DNA of 64,000 bases from Blepharisma stoltei (GCA_914767885.1 CAJZBQ010000046.1:682001-746000), one strand, 5' to 3'. Shown: positions 22,925 to 34,820, counted from the first letter of the stretch. Translations and numbers: made by a program. Notes: generated from the letters alone by a model not told the origin.

Positions 22925-23235
22925 CACTTACTTCCCCATCGTGAGTTAACAGAACCATTTGAAAAAAGAAATTTTTAATATAATTATTTTATGAAAAATA
23001 TTTTGATTAATAAGTGATAATTGTTATAATGAAATCTCTAGCTAATTCTGTGTAATTAAGCACCTGCATTTTAAAAAATAAATTTTACAAATTAAATTTG
23101 TATTTGCTTTAAAATAATTCGAATTGGGTGGCTTTTTAGTTTAAAATAAATTTACTATAATATTTATATAAATAAATTTTTTAAAGAAAAAAAAACCTCC
23201 ATAAGATAACAAAATTTATTTGCTTGCTTAGGAGG
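22925..23235 (+). mobile_element. decayed CTCC-type MITE
   Basis: Shows the family order in degraded form: ATCGTGAGTTAACAGAACCAT at the left, interior AAGTGATAATTGTTATAATG, and CCTCCATAAGATAACAAAA near the right, ending GGAGGGAGAGAAGTTA. Compare 34362-34746. Confidence 0.6.
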
Positions 23236-23768
23236 GAGAGAAGTTAGCTTTACCGTTGCAAATTTCGTAGGCTTATGATAAACGAAGGATTTCAAAAATC
23301 TAAGTAAAATTTGTTGATTTACTTCTTAATCTTTCTTTGAGATTTATAAACTTTTTTTCTTTATTTGAAAAATGATGGTTTCCCTAGTTTTTCTAATAAA
23401 TTACCTGTATTTATTTATCCCAAAGAAATTTTTTCCTGATTTTCTGGAAAATGATTTTTCTTTCCAATGCCTTTTTCTTATTAAACTCTTATAGCAATAT
23501 CTCTTAAATTCATTCAGAAGATTAATCTCTTCTTTTCAATCATTCCTTAACTTTTGGAGAAGAAATATGATGCTGTGAATATAATTCCTATTCCTTTTAA
23601 AACTTTAGATTGCTTTAGTTTTGCAAAGAAAAAGAAAATTTACAGCTATTTCTGACTCGTATTCCATAATCTATCAAATATTGAATTTGCCTTCAATTTT
23701 CTCTTATTTTACCGATAAAAAATTTTTAAAGTTCCCGTCGATATAAAAGCCTGCTTTATATTTCCCCC

Positions 23769-24149
23769 CCCCCCCTCCGTGAGCGAACAAAACCATTAGA
23801 AAAAATCGCCATTTTTTGACCAAAAACCCACCCTCCGTGAGTGAACAAAAATTTTTTTAATAGAAAAAAATTTTAATGGAAAAAAAATTTTGATATATAA
23901 GTGATAATTAGTATAATGAAATCTAGAGCTAATTCTGTTTAATTTTAAACAAATTGCGTTTTAAAACATAAATTTTGCAAATTAAATTAATATTTGCTTC
24001 CCAATTTTTGCAAATTAGGATTTTTTTAAATTTCGAAAAAAATATTTTTTATATATAAAATTTTTTTTTTAAAAAAAAAAATTAACCCCCCTCCGTGAGC
24101 GAACAAAATTTTTTTTTGTTCGCTCACGGAGGGGGGGGGGGGAGTTAGC
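23769..24149 (+). mobile_element. CTCC-type MITE upstream of array copy E
   Basis: Terminal motif CTCCGTGAGCGAACAAAA appears twice in direct orientation near the left end, and near the right end once direct and once inverted, before GGGGAGTTA. The left end is a C-run without the usual TA. It replaces a stretch present upstream of copy D, about 60 bp before the start of copy E. Confidence 0.8.
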
Positions 24150-24211
24150 CAAGTTTAGACATTTTAACATTCAAATTTTTAGCACCATTATCCAACGATT
24201 ATAATAATAAA

Positions 24212-25114
24212 ATGAGAGTCTTTTTAACAGGAGCTACTGGATCAGTTGGAAGTTCAGTTCTTGAAAATTTACTTTCTCATGGCCATGACGTCACTTGCAC
24301 TGTAAGAAATGAAGAAAAGGGACAAGTAATAGCAAGTAAAGGCGATAGAGCACATTACATTATATTGGACATTAATGATAAGACTGCTCACCAACTCGCC
24401 GAACTTGCAGTAGGCTATGATGCAATTATTGAATGCGCTCAATTACCATTCACAAATGAGGGTGTTATAGCACAAGAAATTTCCGTTGACGCTCTGATAC
24501 AGGCAGCTAAAAAAACAGCAGAAACTAAGCATGTCAGTCTTGTATATACTTCAGGGATTGGAGTTATAGGAAATACAACTGGTGTTATTGATGAAGACCA
24601 TGATGATACTTCCCATAGCTGGGAATTTTCAACGCCAAGAATCTTAAGAGAAAAAAAAGTTATTAATGCGAGCACGGAAAATCTTCATGGAGTTTCCCTT
24701 AGAGTAAGCTGGGTTTATGGGAATAGCACTGTAGACCACTGGATTCGAGCTTGCAAATCCCAAAATAAGATTGTTGTTGCTAATCAAAATGACACTTATA
24801 TTCCTTTCATCCACCACGAAGATTTAGCTAGTATGTTTCGAATTCTTATAGAGCAAAGAGCTTATGGGATGTTTTTTGCTGTGGAGCCAGAATCTGCGTC
24901 TCTTCAAAGTTTGATTGAAAGAGTAGCAGCAGTTGGAAACATTCATGAAATAGAAAGAGTTGACAATGCATGGGCTCATATTTCGGGACCATACGGATTT
25001 TTTTTACTAGGCCATACGTTGAATGAGCAAGTGTATCCTAGAAGACTTATTGAGCTTTATGGTTTCCGCCACGCTCATAAAATCCTTGACTGGGTAAGCT
25101 CATTTACTTTTTAA
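24212..25114 (+). CDS. NmrA-like atypical SDR, array copy E
   Basis: 300 residues, intact. TGATGSVGSSVLENLLSHGH nucleotide-binding loop, IIECAQLPFTNEG insertion shared with copy D, DEDHDDTSHSWEF, and WVYGNSTVDHWIRACK. The region normally holding the catalytic Tyr reads TPRILREKKVINAS. The immediate 5' flank is identical to that of copy D up to a CTCC MITE. NAD(P)-binding family with unknown substrate. Confidence 0.87.
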   Translation: MRVFLTGATGSVGSSVLENLLSHGHDVTCTVRNEEKGQVIASKGDRAHYIILDINDKTAHQLAELAVGYDAIIECAQLPFTNEGVIAQEISVDALIQAAKKTAETKHVSLVYTSGIGVIGNTTGVIDEDHDDTSHSWEFSTPRILREKKVINASTENLHGVSLRVSWVYGNSTVDHWIRACKSQNKIVVANQNDTYIPFIHHEDLASMFRILIEQRAYGMFFAVEPESASLQSLIERVAAVGNIHEIERVDNAWAHISGPYGFFLLGHTLNEQVYPRRLIELYGFRHAHKILDWVSSFTF

Positions 25115-25418
25115 TCATTAATGATAATAAGTTATTGATTAATATTTGTACCTTTTTAATTTTGAAGTTTTTTATTCTGTTCACTTTATAATGCTTAAGA
25201 GTAATCAATCTGTAATAGAAGGATATATATTTTTTATTTAATACAAAATTATAGCTTATAATTATATTGCTTCACCTTTTGACGATATCTATATAAAAAT
25301 CTAAAAAGATTTTCAGAAATATCAAATTTATTCTTAAATTTCTAGCTATGTTTGCTCTTTAAATCCATTTTTGTGCATACATCTGTTGTTAAATTGTTTT
25401 TCAAAAATTATAAAATAA
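25115..25418. other. short AT-rich spacer between array copies
   Basis: AT-rich, no repeat or gene seen beyond the shared 3' flank with copy D at its left edge. Confidence 0.5.
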
Positions 25419-26917
25419 ATGAGAGTATTTTTAACAGGAGCAACTGGATCAATAGGAAGCTCAGTGCTACAAACTCTCCTTTCCCATGGCCACGAAGTCT
25501 TAATCTTAGTTATGAGATTATCAGCTGCTAAGCTGTTAGTTTTGACGCAGTCACCCAGACCTGAAGGTTTCCTCCGCTTTGCGACGTCGCCTACAGTACT
25601 CCAACTTAATGGCTAGCCTGTTCTGTTGAACTTCTCCTCCTTGCAAGCTACAACCTTACTCCAGTTTTGAGTGGGCAGATTTAGGAATTCTGCGGCCTTG
25701 CTTGAGGCTCTGGAATACAAGGTTGTCCACACAGAAAACCAAAAAAATGGATTTTCTGGTTGACTTTCGGCAAAAAAGGAAAAGTTGAAGCCCAAGACAA
25801 AAATTCTTGTTTCTCGCTAGCAGCATTGCCCGATAGCCTGGGTGTTTCCCTGCAGGCATAGCTGGGCGCCTCCTTTTCAACTCCAACCCTCCTTTACCCT
25901 TGAGGAAAAAAACCAACTCCGAAAGCGGACTAAGGCTAGGATCCTGCCTCCTGCGGGAATTGCTTACCTAGCATAGCTGTCGATTTCTTCGTTGGTAAAA
26001 CCTTGCCGGATATACTTTAAATAGGGCTCGAGACTGCTTGGCCGAGAGGCCAAGCCTAAGTTGAGACGCCATGTTTAAAAGTATATGATGGCCACGAAGT
26101 CACTTGCACAGTCAGAAGTGAAGAGAAGAGACAAATTATAGCAAGCAAAGGAGAAAGAGCGCGTTCTATCTTTTTTGATATTAATTCCAATACTGCTCAC
26201 CAGCTTGCTGAAGTTGCTGTTGGCTATGATGCTCTCATACACTGTGCTTGACTACCTTTTACTGAGGAAGGAGCTATGGCAGAAAATATGACAATAGATG
26301 CTATGATACAGGCAGCAAGAAAAACAGCTGAAACGAAACCTGTCTCTATTGTTTATACTTCAGGAATAAGTATAAGTTCCAATACTAATGGAATTATTGA
26401 TGAAGACCATGATGATCCTACTCACTGCTGGGAGCTATCTGTTCCAAGAGAGAAAAAAATTATCGATGCCAGTTCAGAGAATATTTATGCAGCTGTTATA
26501 AGAGTTAGTTGGGTTTATGGGAATAGCACTGTAGATCAATGGATTAGGGCTTGCAAAGCCAATAATAAGGTTGTTGTGGGCGGGAGTCAAGATAACTATC
26601 ATATTTCTCTTATTCATCATGAAGATTTAGCTAATATGTATAGAACTCTTGTAGAGAAAAGGGGTTATGGGCTGTTTTTTGCAGCTGAGCCAGAAGCTGC
26701 AACTCTTTCAAGCTTGATTGGAAGAATGAGAGAAGTTGGAGGCATTCAAGAAGTAGAAAGGGTTAATAATCCATGGGAGCATTGCTCAGGGCCTTATGGG
26801 TACTTCTTATTATGCCATGCGCTTGATCAGCAATTCTACCCTAAAAGATTTATTGAGCTTTATGATTTTCATCATACTCATAGGTTTCTGGACTGGATAA
26901 ATACTTTTACTTTTTAG
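25419..26917 (+). CDS. NmrA-like atypical SDR, array copy F, split by an R2 element
   Basis: The first 27 residues (to LLSHGHEV) are followed by a 588-bp insert, after which the family sequence resumes at TCTVRSEEKRQ. Both sides carry ATGGCCACGAAGTC (25486-25499, 26088-26101), so keeping one copy gives a complete frame to the TAG at 26917. TGA at 26249-26251 is Trp (HCAWLPF). Family landmarks include GIIDEDHDDPTH, RVSWVYGNSTVDQWIRAC and FLDWINTFTF. The TSD contains no TA, so ordinary TA-dependent excision would not repair this copy precisely; it may be a somatic pseudogene. Confidence 0.8.
25500..26087 (+). mobile_element. R2 SINE-like element, copy a
   Basis: 588 bp between a 14-bp TSD. GC-richer than its surroundings. 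Shares with 35338-35858 the GACGCAGTCA and CTCCTCCTTGC stretches, and with 43581-44043 (opposite strand) the AACCAAAAAAATGGATTT block and AATTGCTTACCTAGCATAGC. No ORF of note. It has an extra 3' tail (GGCCGAGAGGCCAAGCC) not seen in the copy in BBS1. Confidence 0.8.
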
Positions 26918-27107
26918 TATTTATAAAAATTAGGTATTAATTTTTGATTTTATTGTAATATTCCAAATTTTTATTTGAAATATAGCATTTTTATCTTTTT
27001 GCTTATAATTATTAAATTTATCTATTCATAGACAGACAAGGACCATCCTTAAAGATAGATTTATTTTATAGGATTTATTAGCTTTATGATTTTAGATGGA
27101 TTATTAC
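26918..27107. other. convergent spacer
   Basis: Short AT-rich spacer between array copy F and the minus-strand PAS protein; nothing recognised. Confidence 0.5.
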
Positions 27108-30100
27108 TTAGTTTATTATTTCTTTAGAGTTTATAATAATTTCGAGTAAAAGGCAGGTCTTTTCAACAAATGTTTTTTCTTCTTTTAAATATGGTAAATA
27201 GTAAAATAAGCTTAAAACCGCCAACACAACTGAAAAAATAAAAGTAAGATTTGACATTAAACTCAGCTGATCATCAATATAAGCTTTCGAGATTTTGTCT
27301 GCTGAATTAAAATTTGATATTAAACTTGATGCTAATGTAAGAGCATTCATAAAGTATTTAGAATATTCTAACTCAGAATAATCTTCTGTTAAAAGCATAG
27401 CATCATGCACAATCGACCAAGAAGCAGAAATAATTCCATATTTCATTATATTAGAAGTAGAATTTGTAGATTCAAAAAGATTTGATTTAATCTCCTTTGA
27501 TAATAAATATCCTCATTTATCGGAAAGTAAATCTAAGTATTGAGAATTATAGTTATCAATAATCTTGTAAAATTCTGCATAAGTATTTTTGAAATCATAA
27601 GTTTCCGGGAAATATTCTATGAGCATATTATCATTTATTTCCTTAATAAAGCGGGTTAATCTTGATATAGAAATACTTCGAAATTTAAAATTTTGTAATA
27701 ATCTTGACCTATCCAACATTGATTCTTGGCAATCTTTGTATAAAGCAAATATCATTGCCATATAAAAGGATAAAGAAATTATTATAATCAAGCTTAGCCT
27801 AAAAACAATTCTTTTAGCAAGTGTAGTTTTTATATAATAATTCGATAGTTTTGCTGTTTTATGATTAGAAGAAGCATATAGTGCTGGTTCTTTGCCATGA
27901 ACAGTTAATAGTCTTTCAGTAATCCTTTTTTCCAAATATTCAAAATTAGTACTAACTGCTTTTTTTAAATTTAATCAGAATTCTTCATATGCAAGTCTTA
28001 AAAAATGCACAAAGATAATAAGTATTAGTAAGCATATTCCGCAGACCAAAATTCCAATCGTAAATAAGCCATTAATAACTGAATTTTCAACACTTTTTGA
28101 ATTTTTTTCACACTTTAACAAATCTATTGATGCTTTATGAACATAATTAATAGCAAAGCTAGCACCATTTATTATTAGTCAGTTGGCATCATTTTCATGT
28201 GGTTCCTCTCTTTTTGCATCATCAATTAATTTCTGTCCCTAGATAAAGCTTACATAATCAATAAACATAGACAAAACATCATATAAATTGAATTTTCTTA
28301 TTTTTGCCTCTGAATTGGGCTCCCATATTGGCACAATATTTTCAGTAGCGATATTAGAACAGTCACAATTTGTTCATTTGGGAAGTGTTTCAATTAATTC
28401 AGATCTTGCTAAAATTATTTGCTCGTTTGTTCAATATAAAAATCTTAAATCCCGACTAAGATACGCAGCTTTTTCTTCTGAAATGTCATAATTAATTAAA
28501 TAAGCTAAGTTAGAAGATGAAATCATAGCATACTCAATATTGCCTAAATTTGAAAAAACTGCTGATAAGTCTATGTCATTAACATTTTCAACTATATATA
28601 CTAAAATTCCGATATTTGTAGCAATTAAAGCTAAGACCTGCATAATAATTACAGTTAAAAGAAAAATTCATTGAAATTTTTGAATTGCGAGAAGTGTATT
28701 TTTATTTTTTTGGTATGCAATTTCTATATGAAGATTACGCTCTGATGAACCAGATTTACTGATTTGACTAGCCGATATAGAAAGCTGGATTTTTTCTTCA
28801 GCTGATTTATAGCTGTTTTTGCTGAATAAATCTTGTTCTTTACACTCAAATGAATTTCTTAAATTAATTGAGCAATTTGCTAAATTATTTTTGTTAAGGT
28901 TTAACTGCTCATCTGACTTTTTATTTTTTCACATTTCTTGTTCATTGGCATCTGAAATGACTAAAATTAAGTGAATTTCAGTAAATTTTATCCGTTTAAT
29001 GATATGAACAAATTTTAAATCAAGATAGTTGTGCTGAATAGCAACTGGATTATATAGTTCCATATTTGATAGCTCAAATCCATCTATGATATTATGCAAA
29101 TACATATTAGCCATGTTTTGCTGTGGTAAGCCTAATAAAGAGGATAATTCGCTTGAATGACTATAGATTTCTCCTTCTTCAGATAATAAAATAGCTTGTC
29201 TAATAGAAGAAATAGGAGAAAAAGAAACCAAGAAATAAGCTTTGTCTTTAAATGCTGTCAGCTTAACCAAAATATTGCATTCAAAAATATACCCAAGGCT
29301 GTCTTGCAAAATTAAAGAGTGAGGCTTTTCTATGGTTGTTCTATCGCCAAGCATCAGAAAGTCCTTCATTTTTTCATTATGATTCAGAGAATAAGGGAAA
29401 GGAATAAAATCGCTGAAATTTTTGCCTATTGCCTCAAGCACTGGTAATTTGAGAATATTAGAAGCCTTTGTATTTATAAAATCAATTTTTCCAAATGCTC
29501 CATTTTCTGTAGACAGAAAAATAACCCCAACATTTTCTCTGCATTCTTCTAAATGTTCTTGATCATCAGATAAATCTTCTTTAATGCTATGCTTTTTCTT
29601 AAGCAAAGCGTTTCCTTCACTTGATTCTTTCAAAATGTTAATTAATAAATTTCCATATAAATCGAAAGGTTCAGGATGTTTATTATTATTAACTGTAAGT
29701 AATCCATATAATCTTTTTGTTTCCCTAATTAAACTATATATTTCTTGGACAGAATTTCGGAGCTTGTATATGTGTGTATTTTTTTTATTAATTTCAATAT
29801 AAAGATCAAGCAAAGAATTGCAAAGCTGCTTATCTTTTTTCTTTACTTTGCTGAGTCTTTCCAAATATTGTAAATATTCAATATCCTTTAGAACCTCAAA
29901 TCCCCTTTCATGAAATTCTTTTGAGATTCTTAATTTTTGGATACAAGCTTCAAAATTTGGACGAAAATTTTTAATTTGAGCAAGCTTTACCATTCCTAGT
30001 CTTCTATCTTTGATAACATCGATATAAAAATAAGTTACTCATATGATAAAAAGTCCATCTTTTATGAATATTGTATTATTAGAATACTGTGAAAGCATTT

Positions 30101-31240
30101 CAATCATTTCTTCTTTATTTTCACATACTTTACTCAACAATATATGTCTTATTGAATGCTCTAATTTATATTGGCTTGATAAAGGTTTCTTTATAAATTT
30201 CAATGCTGATTCTTTTTTTATAAGTATCGAAATAACTAATATCACTGTAAAAGGTGTCAATAAAGTAGATATCAAAATTATTTCAAAAACATCATCATAT
30301 CAATATCCAAGCGCAAATGCAAGTGAGCAAGTTGCTATTGCAGTCATTTTAGTAGCATGAATCGCATTTTCTGTCAAGTTGTAATAAGGCAAAAAAATGG
30401 AAAATTTTGTCAGTAAAACAACTGCAAAAATAAATGTAAAAATAATATATACAAACTTACATGATTGTAGTCTAGAAAAACATAGACCATAACTTCTATA
30501 ACGCAAAAAACAATCCAGAGTATATTTAATGAAGAATTCGATCTTGCTCTTATATTCTTTTTAGCATTTGAATGCTTTAAATCGGCGCTAAGCAATTCAT
30601 ATGAAAAAACCATTAAAAACAGCAAACCAATTCCAACAAAACATAAGATTGATCCCGCTAAGCCATAGTTATAATCCTCTTTATTTGCACCAAGGTATTC
30701 CTGGACTAGAGAAGTGTTAAACGTCGAATATTTAAAAATTATGAGCAAAATTTTCAAACTTGGGATAAAAGCAGCTGTAACCAAAATATTTATTGTTACT
30801 TTAGAAAAATATTTCAACTGTTTTGAAATTTTTCACATATAAAATTTTGCTAGTCAAGCAAGTATGATGACAAAAAAACCAAAAAATATTGTAAAAATTT
30901 CTGCATAAAAGCATATCTCATAAATACTACTTTCTTGACATATATTATCATAATTCGAATAGTTTAAAATTCTCCAAATCGATGAATTGTCATCCCACTT
31001 ATGAGGTGTTTTTACAGGATACCAGAAAATTGAAACAACTTGAAAATTTTGCAATAAATTGTTGCATGCTTCAACAATTATTTGAACTCTGTAGGATGTT
31101 TTAGGACTGTAATGAGGGTGAAAAGCATCTACCAAGTAATTAATTAGCGACTTCACTATTTCTTCATAACGATTTTTACTTTTTGTATTGAGAATGCTTG
31201 ATATGAAACCAATTGATCTCTCTTTTGAAATTAATCTCAT
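27108..31240 (-). CDS. large multispanning membrane protein with central PAS domain (TmcB-like)
   Basis: About 1,370 residues from ATG 31240, reading many TGA codons as Trp. The N-terminal third has at least six hydrophobic segments (for example FFGFFVIILAWLAKFYM, LCFVGIGLLFLMVFSYE). A charged helix-rich linker follows, then a PAS-like domain around 29470-29330 (VGVIFLSTENGAFGKIDFIN to GKNFSDFIPF). The C-terminal half has four or more further membrane segments. This order matches the 'tiny macrocysts'/TmcB-like PAS proteins abundant in ciliates, probably sensory (inference). A 15-nt intron lies at 28239-28253. Between about 30410 and 30510 the frame changes by one; paired 16-nt introns or a base error would explain it. 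Confidence 0.8.
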
Positions 31241-31353
31241 ATTTAATAATTAATTCAACTTGGATTAACAATCTATGTTAAAGGAAGGAACTTAATTTAA
31301 GGGAATAAAATAATAGTTTATATTTAATAGGTCATAGAATTTTAATAGTTGTT

Positions 31354-32304
31354 TGGTCAAGCACAGGTAGCAACCCTACACCCCTACCCCCCCCCACCCC
31401 CCCCTTTTTTAATGGTACCCCACCCCCCTAAAAAATGGCACCCCCCCACCCCCCCTTTCACAGATGGCACCCCACCCCCATCCCCCATAAATATAGCATA
31501 AAATATATGAAAAATGCCAATTTAGAGCAGACGTAATAAATAAATTATTTATTTTAAATATTCAAAATTACTGATTTATACAATATCCACATAGCGTAGC
31601 ACAATCGATTAAGGAGTAGATGGAATGGGGTGAGAATTTCCTATAACTAGTAAGCTCACCAAATCTGAATAAATTTGTTAGCAAGTTAATAATGATCTTT
31701 GGTATTAATAACAAAATATCCTGCATATATTTATGAACTTTGTGAAACAATGGCTAAAAGTCGAATTAGAGATCCAAAAGTAAAACTGACAATAGCAAAT
31801 GCTATTTTTATTACCACACTATGAATCCTGTTACCAATTCAGTCCTGCAATCTTTGTACAATGGTAATCAGATTAGCTTTAATTTATGAATCCATAAATT
31901 TAATGCAAGTTATCCTATTGTTCTTGGCTAATTTAATAATTAATGCCATTATCTATATCTTTGGCATTATATTTATAAATATAAAAAACAAATTTAATAT
32001 ATTTTCTAATTAATTGCTAATTAATTTAAATTTATTAATTAATCATAAATATAAAGTAATTTGTGGATTTAATTTAAAAATATAGTGTTTTAATTGGGTT
32101 ATGTTTAATTTATTCTGCTTATTTCCTATCAAATACTTCTATAGGATAAACCCGAGAGGAGGGGGTGGGGGTGCCATCTGTGAAAGGGGGGGTGGGGTGC
32201 CATCTGTGAAAGGTGGGGTGGGGGTACCATTTTTAGGGGGGGGGGTGGGGGGTTTCCTTATTGGAGGGGGGTGGGGGTGTCTGGTTGCGACCTATGCTTG
32301 GCCA
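31354..32304. mobile_element. TGG...CCA element 1 (951 bp, 6-bp TSD)
   Basis: Begins TGGTCAAGCACAGG and ends, inverted, TGGCCAAGCATAGG. Flanked by perfect GTTGTT copies (31348-31353, 32305-32310). Arms contain tandem G/C-rich units built on GGGTGGGGTGCCATCTGTGA, giving long C-runs on one strand. The interior carries a small ORF (31750-32013). Same end motif and TSD length as elements at 55006-55614 and 63301-63877. Confidence 0.8.
31750..32013 (+). CDS. small hydrophobic protein inside TGG element 1
   Basis: 87 codons plus stop, ATG 31750 to TAA 32013, with one TGA read as Trp (ITTLWILLPI). Basic N-terminus (MAKSRIRDPKVKL) followed by two long hydrophobic stretches (TIANAIFITTLWILLPIQ and VILLFLANLIINAIIYIFGI) and a basic tail: a two-span membrane protein by appearance. 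The frame stays open upstream for another 18 or so codons. No homologue recognised, and elements 2 and 3 lack it. Could be cargo, a captured fragment, or chance in AT-rich DNA. Confidence 0.4.
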
Positions 32305-33527
32305 GTTGTTAAAGTAGTCCTTCCAATTTTTCAATATCCCGACCTGAGCTTTAAATTTATAACTTTTATTTTTTTTTATTATATATGCTATTTAGGATTG
32401 ATAAGTATGCATTAGATTTCAAATCTAAAAACCTCTATAGTAGCATAATAAATGCTTTTGATCTCATTATAAGCAAACTTATAGATCTTCTCTTGTAGAG
32501 TTAGTAGCCGTTTGAGCAATCAGACTTAATTATAATTATATGAAATAATTTTATTAAAACCTAATAGCTAAGACTATTGATTCAGAGGTTGACGGGTTGC
32601 CCATTTCAGAAAATAATAATATTAATTTGTTATTTTAAACACGAATTTTTTCAGAAATATATTTAATAAGGCTACCGACGGTTATTTCTTGCAGTTAATA
32701 AGTTATTATATGTTGTGATAGAATTCAAATTAAGGATAGGATTATATTTATCTCTATTTTCCATCTTTATTTGAGAGCATTTTGCATTTTTATTATTTGC
32801 TCTTTATAGTTGCGATCTTGATTTACCTTTTGTATAAAATTAAAATTCTTATCAAAGTTTTGAAGTTTAAACAATTATGTACAAATCCATGATTTTTTAT
32901 CAGTCTGTCCTAGATATTTAGGCATGCTCTTAATTAAAATCCTAATACATAGGATATGCTTAATTAGTTTATTTAAAATAAATCTTTGGCATTTTAATTT
33001 AACATACTAAACAGTTTGGCAAACCAATTCTATTTTGTTTTAACAATTCGCAAAAAATATCGCATTTATTATGCAAAGAGAAGATCAATAGAAAATAGAT
33101 TTTTAAAGAATAGATCAAGGATCCTTAAAGAAAAGTAAGATAATAAATTCAAATTTACACTAAGACCCAAGGCATGCTTTTTGGCTGCCTTCAAATAGTA
33201 TAGATTGCTACCGACTCCTACATCTATGACTTAATAAGAGCTTTAATTATTATTGTTTTGAAAAAAATTACTTAGTATTAGCTTAATATTTTAGAACTAA
33301 CTGTGCAAATTTAGTTAAGCATTTTATCCCTAAAAAACTGTCCCTATGTTGTAAATCAAAAGTAAAATTATGCATTGTTTATAAAGAAAATAATTGCAAG
33401 TTTAAGTTTTTATTCAATATTTTAATTTTTCTTTATATAGTCTTAAGTTTCTTATTACTTAAATAAATTTAAATACTTTTTAAAAATGTAAAATTCCATT
33501 TTATTCTCCAATGATCATAATAGTAAA

Positions 33528-34820
33528 ATGAGAGTCGTTTTAACAGGAGCCACGGGGTCAATTGGAAGCTCAGTTTTAGAGAATTTGGCCTATCATGGCC
33601 ATGATATAACACTAACTATTAGAAATGAAGAGAAAGGGCAAGAAATAGTAAAGAGACATTATCCAAGAGCACATTACATTCTTTTTGATATTAACATCAA
33701 TACGGCTCATCAGCTTGCTGATATAGCTGTAGGCTATGATGCCATAATTCATTGCGTCCAGCAGGCTTTTAGCCAAGAAGGAACTGAAGCAGAAAACTTA
33801 ACAGTTAATGCTTTGATATTAGCAGTTAAAAAGACAGGTGAAACTAAGCATGTCTCTCTTGTGTATACTTTAGGAACTGGGCTATGTGGGAATACGAATG
33901 AAATTATTGATGAAGATCATGATGATACTTCTCACAGCTGGGACCTTGCAGCACCAAGAGGAATATTGGAGAAAAAAGTTATAAATGCTAGCACTGAAAA
34001 TGTTCATGGTGCAGCCTTAAGAGTTAGCTGGGTTTATGGGAAAAGTTTTGTGGATCAATGGATTAGAGCTTGCAAAACTAATAATAAAATCATAATTGGA
34101 GGCAATCGGGATAATTCTCATATGTGCTTTATACATCATGAGGATTTAGCAAATATGTATAGAATTCTTATCGAAAGAAGAGCCTATGGACTGTTTTTTG
34201 CAGTGGAGCCAGAAGCTGTAACTCTTCAAAATTTAATCGAAAGAGTGTCAACACTTGGAAACATTCGTGAAATTGAAAGAGTTAATAATCCAAGGGAGCA
34301 CTTTTAGGACCATACGGATTCTTTTTGCTTGGGCATGAAGTAGACCAGCAGCTTTATCCTAACTCCCCCCCTCCGTGAGTGAACAAAACCATTAGAAAAA
34401 TCCCTATTTTGCCCCCAAAAACCCACCCTCCGTGAGTGAACAAAAATTTTTTTAATAGAAAATTTTTTATGGAAAAAAAAATTGATATATAAATGATAAT
34501 TAGTATAATGAAATCTAGAGCTAATTCTGTTTAATTTTAAACGAATTGCTTTTTTAAAAAACATAAATTTTATAAATTAAATTAATATTTGCTTTCCAAA
34601 TTTTGTGAATTAGGATTTTTTAAAATTTTTCGAAAAAAAATATTTTTTTATAAAATTTATATATAAATTTTTTTAAAAAAAAAAAAAATTAACCCCCCTC
34701 CGTGAGTGAACAAATTTTTTTGTTCACTCACGGAGGGGGGGGAGTAAAAGATTTATTGAGCTTTATGATTTCCATCATACTCATAAATTTTTGGACTGGA
34801 TAAATACTTTTCCTTTTTAA
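33528..34820 (+). pseudogene. NmrA-like atypical SDR, array copy G, MITE-interrupted and frameshifted
   Basis: Family sequence from TGATGSIGSSVLENLAYHGH to FLDWINTFPF. A 385-bp CTCC MITE (34362-34746) splits the C-terminus; removing it with one TA restores TATCCTAAAAGATTTATTG, identical to the other copies. Separately, one base is missing near 34303 (GAGCACTTTTAGG against GAGCATATTTCAGG), giving a TAG. So even after excision the frame is broken unless this is a sequencing error. Isolated from copies A-F by the PAS gene. Confidence 0.75.
34362..34746 (+). mobile_element. CTCC-type MITE, TA-bounded, 385 bp
   Basis: TA at 34360-34361 and 34745-34746; paralogues show the exact empty site. The end motif CTCCGTGAGTGAACAAAA occurs four times: two direct copies in the first 75 bp, one direct and one inverted in the last 55 bp. 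Interior is AT-rich and conserved among copies (GATATATAAATGATAATTAG). Confidence 0.9.

Larger units (their letters stand above)
21173..24211. other. 3-kb intergenic region made of repeats
   Basis: From left to right: a small inverted-repeat element (21319-21435, arms GCATTTTTGATAATGTGCAT); runs of CCTATTTTTTTAGCC-type sequence (21655-21775) like the interior of the 13.5-kb element; a coding-like minus-strand remnant (22393-22740); a decayed CTCC MITE (22925-23235); and a well-preserved CTCC MITE (23769-24149). About 22550-24211 duplicates 19264-20268. Confidence 0.6.
31241..33527. other. spacer containing a TGG-type element and weak ORFs
   Basis: The element at 31354-32304 is listed separately. 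To its right (32305-33527) I see AT-rich sequence and one weak minus-strand coding-like stretch (about 32760-32960, MPKYLGQTDKKSWICT then FIQKVNQDRNYKEQIIKMQN) interrupted by a TAA. No firm gene. Confidence 0.45.

Noticed and set aside
32101..32415. Gly-rich open frame on the plus strand
   Set aside because: It is translation of the G-run arm of TGG element 1; composition follows the repeat and there is no conserved start or domain.
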